The notes beneath the pieces are model-generated. The model worked only from the letters and a program-made list of their open reading frames with translations. It did no database searches and was not told where the DNA came from. DNA of 14,128 nucleotides from Burkholderiales bacterium (GTDB lineage: Bacteria > Pseudomonadota > Gammaproteobacteria > Burkholderiales > SG8-39): the NCBI GenBank assembly GCA_027457185.1, contig DAIDTN010000116.1, positions 1 to 14,128 on the forward strand, written 5' to 3'. Of this stretch, positions 6,722-11,550 are shown one piece after another. Each line of letters starts with the position of its first letter. Positions within the stretch are counted from its first letter, which is position 1. The position numbers and the translations under genes are program-made.

Positions 6722-7632
6722 CGAGTTTGCTCGTTGAGCAGGGCCAGCGCGCAGGATGCCACGCGGCTTTGGATCGAATCTGCGCGGCTGGTAAGCACGA
6801 TTGGAACCTTGGTGCCGAGCACCAAGCCGGCGCATTCGCTCCGGGCCAGATATACCAGCGCCTTGTAAAGAATGTTGCCGGCTTCCAGGCCCGGCACGAG
6901 CAGAATGTCTGGCTGGCCCGCCACTTCCGAACGAATGCCCTTGATGCGCGCCGCTTCGGCGGAAATCGCGATGTCCATGGCAAAAGGCCCGTCGACGATG
7001 GCGCCGCGGATCTCTCCCTTGCGCGCCATTTCGATCAGCGCCGGCGCGTCGATGGTTCCGGCTATGGCCGGGTTCACGCTTTCGACCGCGGACAGTATCG
7101 CGACCTTGGGAAGCTCGATGCCGATGGCGTGGGCAAAATTCACCGCGTTCTGCACGATATCGCGCTTGGCGGCGAGATTCGGAGTGATATTGACCACCGC
7201 GTCGGCGATGAGCAGCGGCCGCGGATGTCCCGGGACGTCGATTACGAATACGTGGCTGATGCGCTCCGCGCCGCGCAGCCCGCCTTTGCTCGCGACTGCG
7301 GCACCCATCAGTTCGTCGGTGTGCAGGCTGCCCTTCATCATTGCGCGCGCCCGGCCTTCATGGCATAGCGCCACCGCAGCCCGCGCGGCGGCGGCAGGCT
7401 CGCCACCGATGTCGTGCACCTCGAAAGCGGCGACATCCACGCCGGCGGCCTCGGCCGAGGCGAGGATCCTATCTCGCGGGCCTATCAGCAGCGGGGTGAT
7501 CAATTGCGCTTTCGCCGCTTCTGCCACGGCAAGCAGCGCGTCGCGGTCGCACGGATAGACGACCGCCATCGGCAGCGGCGCGTAACGGCGGGCTCGGGCG
7601 ACCAGGCGCTCTAGGTGCGGGCACGCGGTCAT
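6718..7632 (-). CDS. pta: Phosphate acetyltransferase (short PTA/PTB type)
   Basis: This cytosolic enzyme of 304 residues exchanges phosphate and CoA on an acyl group (acetyl phosphate + CoA to acetyl-CoA + phosphate). The single PTA_PTB domain fills the protein. Family motifs are MKGSLHTDELM (99-109), HPRPLLIADAVVNITPNLAAK (about 136-156), LLVPGLEAGNILYKALVYLA (244-263) and GLVLGTKVPIVLTSRADS (269-286). It lacks the MaoC-like N-terminal domain found in the longer (about 466-residue) bifunctional relatives. The start ATG at 7632 overlaps the stop of the IclR gene by four bases and has no ribosome binding site, so it relies on coupled translation. In sulfonate degraders a Pta of this kind is encoded with xsc and converts the acetyl phosphate Xsc releases into acetyl-CoA. 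No acetate kinase gene is in the window, consistent with that direction. Phosphate butyryltransferase is the alternative. Confidence 0.85.
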   Translation of the reverse strand: MTACPHLERLVARARRYAPLPMAVVYPCDRDALLAVAEAAKAQLITPLLIGPRDRILASAEAAGVDVAAFEVHDIGGEPAAAARAAVALCHEGRARAMMKGSLHTDELMGAAVASKGGLRGAERISHVFVIDVPGHPRPLLIADAVVNITPNLAAKRDIVQNAVNFAHAIGIELPKVAILSAVESVNPAIAGTIDAPALIEMARKGEIRGAIVDGPFAMDIAISAEAARIKGIRSEVAGQPDILLVPGLEAGNILYKALVYLARSECAGLVLGTKVPIVLTSRADSIQSRVASCALALLNEQTR

Positions 7633-8450
7633 GCCGAGCGCATGGATGCCGCGCGCTTTCGCCCGTGTGGTCGCGCAATCGCGTCTTCCTGATAGGTCTG
7701 CGTCATGGCGTCGGCGGCGCGGCGCAATGCCGGCACATGGGCCAGCGCCCTGTCCATGGACATGCGCGCGATCGGGGCGTGCACCGCGACCGAAGCGCAG
7801 GGTTTCCCGTCACGCGACAGGACCGGCACGGCAACGCAGACGAGTCCGGTGAGGTATTCCTCGTTGTCCGTGCTGGTCTTGCTGCGGCGAATACGCTCCA
7901 GTTCCAGCTCCAGTTTTCCCCTGTCGGTGATCGTATTTTCGGTGTAGCGGCGCAACGGAAGGTTGTCAAGCAGCTTGGCGCGCTGTGGGCGCGACAGCAT
8001 GGCGAGAAACAGCTTGCCGCTGGCAGTGCAATGTAATGGCACACGCGAGCCTGGCTGCAGGTTCATGCGCAGCGGCCAGGCAGTCTCGACCCGGTCAAGG
8101 TAGACAACCTCGCTGCCGTCGAGCATGGTGAAGTTACAGGTCTCGCCGATGTCGTCGACCAATCGCTGCAGGATCGCGTGGCGCGAACCGCGCACCGACG
8201 AATTCATCAGAATTTCGGTGGCAAAGCGCGCCAGACGCGGACCGACGGTGTAACGCTTGCCGTCGGGCTCGCGCAGCAGCAGGCCGGAATGCTCCAGCAG
8301 GGTGAGGATGCGATAGACCGTTGGTTTGGGCAGATCAACATCGGCCATCACTTCGGACAGCGACACAGGGCGGTCGGCGCCAACGATAATTTCAAGCACC
8401 GCAATGGCGCGCAGCGTGGCCGAGCTACTGTATTCCTGGTTAGCGCTCAT
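7629..8450 (-). CDS. IclR-family transcriptional regulator
   Basis: This is a DNA-binding regulator of 273 residues. The winged helix-turn-helix (about residues 10-70) contains SLSEVMADVDLPKPTVYRIL, followed by the wing LLLREPDGKRYTVGPRL. The C-terminal IclR effector domain (about 85-255) includes GETCNFTMLDGSEVVYLDRVE and the conserved LHCTASGKLFLA (139-150), where small-acid effectors bind. The ATG at 8450 gives the usual short N-terminal arm. The tail (HGRKRAASMRSA) is basic and its stop codon overlaps the start of pta, so regulator and enzyme are made from one message. IclR-type regulators accompany sulfonate gene sets (SauR/IseR in C. necator, from memory), making this the likely sensor for the cluster. 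It probably also controls its own gene and perhaps the transporter promoter about 4 kb away; neither is shown directly. Confidence 0.9.
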   Translation of the reverse strand: MSANQEYSSSATLRAIAVLEIIVGADRPVSLSEVMADVDLPKPTVYRILTLLEHSGLLLREPDGKRYTVGPRLARFATEILMNSSVRGSRHAILQRLVDDIGETCNFTMLDGSEVVYLDRVETAWPLRMNLQPGSRVPLHCTASGKLFLAMLSRPQRAKLLDNLPLRRYTENTITDRGKLELELERIRRSKTSTDNEEYLTGLVCVAVPVLSRDGKPCASVAVHAPIARMSMDRALAHVPALRRAADAMTQTYQEDAIARPHGRKRAASMRSA

Positions 8451-8714
8451 CCACGAATCGTATCAAAAAATGAGACCCCTTATTCTGTTATTTGTTATTG
8501 TTGCCGTGGCAGAGCTCGATAATCGTGTGCCCCGTCACCCGCGATATATTCGAATTTCCGGCGCAGCCCGGCAATCCGAGTTCAGCGGCGTGCTGCGCAA
8601 AGTAACCGTGCCGCTGAAGGTGCCGCAAGGACTGGACGGCGATGCGGCAGGACGGAGATGGCGAGGCAGTGGCGCATTCCGGCGCTTTGCGCGCCACGCT
8701 GGCGAGATTGGGAC
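8451..8714 (-). promoter_or_regulatory. Intergenic region upstream of iclR-pta and downstream of lapD
   Basis: The first 60 bases are strikingly AT-rich and must carry the iclR promoter. They contain an imperfect palindrome GTATCA-aaaaa-TGAGAC (8460-8476), a plausible autoregulatory operator. The rest (about 8515-8714) is GC-rich and non-coding as far as I can tell; short open frames on both strands match nothing I know. Near lapD two overlapping stems are possible, GGCGC/GCGCC (8681-8695) and CGCCA/TGGCG (8692-8704), without a T-run. They may end or slow the lapG-lapD transcript. Confidence 0.4.
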
Positions 8715-10688
8715 CTAATCGTCAACCATATCCGATGAGCCTATCGGCTCGGGCCGTCCGCTTGCATAGCCCTGGTAGCCGGCAAAGCCCATATCCCTGA
8801 GCTGTACAATCAGTTGTTCGGACTCTACCGCCTGGGCGATGACGCCGATTTCCAGCTGTTGCGCAATGCGGATTAACGATGACACGATGAAACGGCTGTC
8901 CTGGTTTTGCGCCAGCTCTTTCGCATACGCCGGCGCGAGCTTGATGTAATGCGGCAGCAGCTGGTGCAGTTGCCTGAGCGAGTCGCGGTGCAGGTTGAAA
9001 TGGTCGATCGCGAATTGCGCACCCAGGCGGCGGGCTTCGGTGGCGAAGTCGAAGCTGAGCGCGGGAGCCTGAATCACACCGAACTCGGTCATTTCTAACA
9101 CCAGGCGCGCGGCAATGTCGCGCCGGCCCTGCAGGGCATCGAGCAGCCGGCGGCAGGAGGCGGCATCGGCCACGGTCTGCGCGGAAATATTGACGGCAAT
9201 CAACGGCGCAAGGTTCGCGCCGGCGTCGATGCGGGCGATCAGCATCTCCAGCGCACGGCAATCGAGCCGCGGCATCAGGCTGTGGCGAGCCGCCATCGGC
9301 AGGAATTGTGCGGCGGGCACGGCATTGCCGACCGCGTCGAGAATGCGCGTGAAGATCTCGCTTTGCATCGGCGTGCCCGCGGGCAAACTGAGAACGGTCT
9401 GCGTATATAGCGCCAGTTTGCCGGAATCGATTGCGTTCCCGATCTCCTTGCGCCAGGCGAGCGAGCCGCGCGCGCCCTGGACCAGCTCGATCAACGCGAC
9501 AAGGTAAAAGGCATTCGATCCCTTTTGCTGCGCGCGGCTCAATGCAAGATCCGCTGCGGCCAGCAACTCGGCCAGCGCCGGCGCGCCAGCGTCGAAATGC
9601 GCCGCGCCGCAGTGAAATTCGACCTCCATCGTCAGCGCCTGCTCGGCGATGGCCGCTTCGACGCGCGAGGTGAGCAGGGCAGTCAGGACCTCGGCAGCAT
9701 CCGCGTCGATGTTGAGCGCAGCCAGGGCGAAGCTCGCTCCGCCGATTCGTGAACAGACCGCAGTGTGGCCGGCACAGGCGCCGGTGACCGCTTGCGCGAC
9801 CACAGCCAGCAGCTCGTCGGCGCGCTGATAGCCATGGTGCAGGTTGAATTCCTTGAAGCGCTCCAGTTCGAGCAGTACGAACACCCCGGAATATACGTCG
9901 CGCTCAGTCCGCAACAGGCCCTGCAGCTCGTGCTCCAGGCCGCGACGGTTGAACACGCCGGTGACCGGATCGCGATAGGCCTCGCGCTGCAATGTCACCG
10001 CGCGTGCCGATTCGTCTTCGACGACGCGCCTGATTTTGGACGACAGGCTGTTGATCGCAGCGACCACCCGTCCCAGTTCGCGCGCTTTTGGCTTCAGGGT
10101 AATGGCACTGAAATCGCGCTCGCCGATCGCGATTGCCGCCCGTTCGATCGCGCTCAGAGGCCGCAGCAGGGTGGAGAGAAAGGCGCGCAGGGCGACCAGG
10201 GTCAGCGCGTATACCAGCAGCAGCAATGCCAGCGTCTGCGTGCCCGTATGCCACAGCTGCTGGTAGGCAAAATTCGGATGGCTGGTCACCAGCACACGTC
10301 CGAGCTGGCGCCAGCCCGCGCTGATCAGGGCCTCGGCGCTGGGCGGATGCAGCGGAAACAGCCGCGTAAACCACAGGGGCACCTCGCCCTGCGCGGCCGG
10401 GAGCTCCTTGTCGACGAGGGTCTCGCCGCTTACCGAGACCACGCGTATGGACTGATAATAGCCGCGGTCGAACGCGGTGTTGACCACGGTCTCTATCAGC
10501 GCGCGGTCATCGAACGGTTTCACCGTCGCCAGCCAAAGCGAAAGCGAGGTCGCGCCATCCTGCGAATGCGACTCGAGTTGCTGCTGCAGGTAGAGCCTGG
10601 CGTTCGACAGATAGATTGCGTCCACACCCGCCAGAACCAGCAGGAACAGCAGGGAGGCGCCGAAAAACAATTGCCTGAATAGTGTCAT
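8715..10688 (-). CDS. lapD: LapD-type inner-membrane c-di-GMP receptor (degenerate GGDEF-EAL)
   Basis: LapD senses cytoplasmic c-di-GMP and holds the protease LapG in the periplasm, keeping adhesins on the cell surface. The 657 residues have the LapD order: TM1 (about 5-26), a periplasmic LapD/MoxY-type domain (27-150), TM2 (about 152-171), HAMP (172-225), GGDEF (236-395) and EAL (410-650). Both enzymatic domains are dead by motif. GGDEF is GGASF (316-320), and the EAL triplet is EIF (444-446, in QSEIFTRI). The DDFG motif is IDHFN (561-565). The end of the EAL fold, GYQGYASGRPEPI, is kept, as needed for ligand binding. The periplasmic GWRQLGRV places Trp126 like Trp125 of P. fluorescens LapD, the residue that grips LapG. 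A ribosome binding site precedes ATG 10688. The gene lies 30 bases after lapG on the same strand. Confidence 0.93.
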   Translation of the reverse strand: MTLFRQLFFGASLLFLLVLAGVDAIYLSNARLYLQQQLESHSQDGATSLSLWLATVKPFDDRALIETVVNTAFDRGYYQSIRVVSVSGETLVDKELPAAQGEVPLWFTRLFPLHPPSAEALISAGWRQLGRVLVTSHPNFAYQQLWHTGTQTLALLLLVYALTLVALRAFLSTLLRPLSAIERAAIAIGERDFSAITLKPKARELGRVVAAINSLSSKIRRVVEDESARAVTLQREAYRDPVTGVFNRRGLEHELQGLLRTERDVYSGVFVLLELERFKEFNLHHGYQRADELLAVVAQAVTGACAGHTAVCSRIGGASFALAALNIDADAAEVLTALLTSRVEAAIAEQALTMEVEFHCGAAHFDAGAPALAELLAAADLALSRAQQKGSNAFYLVALIELVQGARGSLAWRKEIGNAIDSGKLALYTQTVLSLPAGTPMQSEIFTRILDAVGNAVPAAQFLPMAARHSLMPRLDCRALEMLIARIDAGANLAPLIAVNISAQTVADAASCRRLLDALQGRRDIAARLVLEMTEFGVIQAPALSFDFATEARRLGAQFAIDHFNLHRDSLRQLHQLLPHYIKLAPAYAKELAQNQDSRFIVSSLIRIAQQLEIGVIAQAVESEQLIVQLRDMGFAGYQGYASGRPEPIGSSDMVDD

Positions 10689-10694
10689 GATCGT

Positions 10695-10699
10695 CTCCC
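10695..10699 (-). promoter_or_regulatory. lapD ribosome binding site
   Basis: On the minus strand GGGAG ends six bases before the ATG at 10688, supporting that start and separate translation of lapD after the 30-base gap from lapG. Confidence 0.7.
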
Positions 10700-10718
10700 G
10701 GGAAGCATAGCATTCATG

Positions 10719-11459
10719 TCAGTACTTCAATTCCTGTTTCAGCTTGTCCAGCACGCCGCTCCACATGCGGATCTGCGAGGAGCTGCCGGCGCTGACACCC
10801 CGCTGGCCGGGGCGCGCGATCAGCAGATCCTCGTCGTTGAAGCTGTAGACGGGAATCAGGTCGGGCCGCTCCGAAGCGGGTTTGACCTGGTCCGTCAGAT
10901 TGTCGAGGATCAATGGCACCGCGTTTGGCTCAGGGTAATATGCCAGCACCATATGCGCCTGGTTCAGGCTCACCGCCTTGACGTAAGTGATCCTGAGTCG
11001 CTGGATCGGCACGCCCAGTTCTTTCAGCGCGAAGTACTTGGCGATGGAAAAATCCTCGCAATCGCCGCCATCGCTGGCGACCATTTCTGCCGGAGTCGCC
11101 CAATAGTCTTCCACACCCCAATGTGCCTGGTCGGTGAGAAAGGGCAGGCGGTTGAAAAAGGCGTTGACCGGACCGAGCAGTTCCAGATCGTCGCCGCGAC
11201 GTTCCCCCCGCTTCGCGGCGATGGAGCGGATGAATTGCTGCCAGCCGCCGATGCGGGTGGCCGCGGCCGGCCCGAATTTGGCCGCATAGCGCGCTACCAG
11301 TCCCGGCGTGACGCTGCTTGAAAAGCCGAGCCCCAGCGTCGACGCCAGCGCCACGCCGGCAACGATCGCGGCAAGCGCGAGAGAGGCGAGCCTGGCCGCG
11401 CCGTGCCGCTTCCCGGGATGTGCGCAGCTTCGATCCGGGTTCGCGTTCAGACCTGACAT
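10719..11459 (-). CDS. lapG: LapG-type periplasmic transglutaminase-like cysteine protease
   Basis: LapG cuts the N-terminal retention module of giant RTX adhesins (LapA type), releasing the cell from a biofilm. The protein has 246 residues. A hydrophobic stretch at about 23-46 is a signal sequence or anchor for export. RYAAKFGPAAATRIGGW (58-73) is the conserved lead-in to the protease domain. The catalytic triad is visible: Cys134 in GGDCEDFSIAKYF, His169 in NQAHMVLAYY and Asp186 in ILDNL. Asp133 and Glu135, beside the cysteine, are the expected calcium-site residues. LapD, its inhibitor and c-di-GMP sensor, is the next gene. The LapA-like adhesin and its type I secretion genes are not in the window. 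Start ATG 11459 gives a normal export signal; the ribosome binding site is weak (GAGAA) and lies in a possible hairpin. Confidence 0.93.
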   Translation of the reverse strand: MSGLNANPDRSCAHPGKRHGAARLASLALAAIVAGVALASTLGLGFSSSVTPGLVARYAAKFGPAAATRIGGWQQFIRSIAAKRGERRGDDLELLGPVNAFFNRLPFLTDQAHWGVEDYWATPAEMVASDGGDCEDFSIAKYFALKELGVPIQRLRITYVKAVSLNQAHMVLAYYPEPNAVPLILDNLTDQVKPASERPDLIPVYSFNDEDLLIARPGQRGVSAGSSSQIRMWSGVLDKLKQELKY

Positions 11460-11463
11460 CGGA

Positions 11464-11511
11464 TTCTCGAATTCGTTGAGAAGATTGCCCTGAGGGACTG
11501 CGTCCCTGGGC
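11464..11511 (-). promoter_or_regulatory. Two hairpins in the lapG leader
   Basis: The 91 bases between the HD-GYP stop and the lapG start hold two inverted repeats. The first is TTCTC-g-AA / TT-GAGAA around TTCG (11464-11482), just before the lapG start; on the transcript it would pair the only Shine-Dalgarno-like GAGAA. The second is GCCC-tg-AGGGAC / GTCCCT-GGGC (11487-11511) with a 3-base loop, strong but without a T-run. They could limit read-through from the HD-GYP gene or control lapG translation. Confidence 0.4.
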
Positions 11512-11550
11512 GTTGCAAGGCCTGTTCAGCCTAGCGGCGCGAATGCGCAA

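Noticed and set aside
9765..10682. A 305-codon + strand frame opposite lapD.
   Set aside because: It mirrors the lapD coding sequence; its Gln/Arg-rich translation resembles no family.
8715..10688. Reading the GGDEF-EAL protein as an active cyclase or phosphodiesterase.
   Set aside because: GGASF and EIF replace the catalytic motifs, and the periplasmic domain plus the neighbouring lapG identify it as a LapD receptor.
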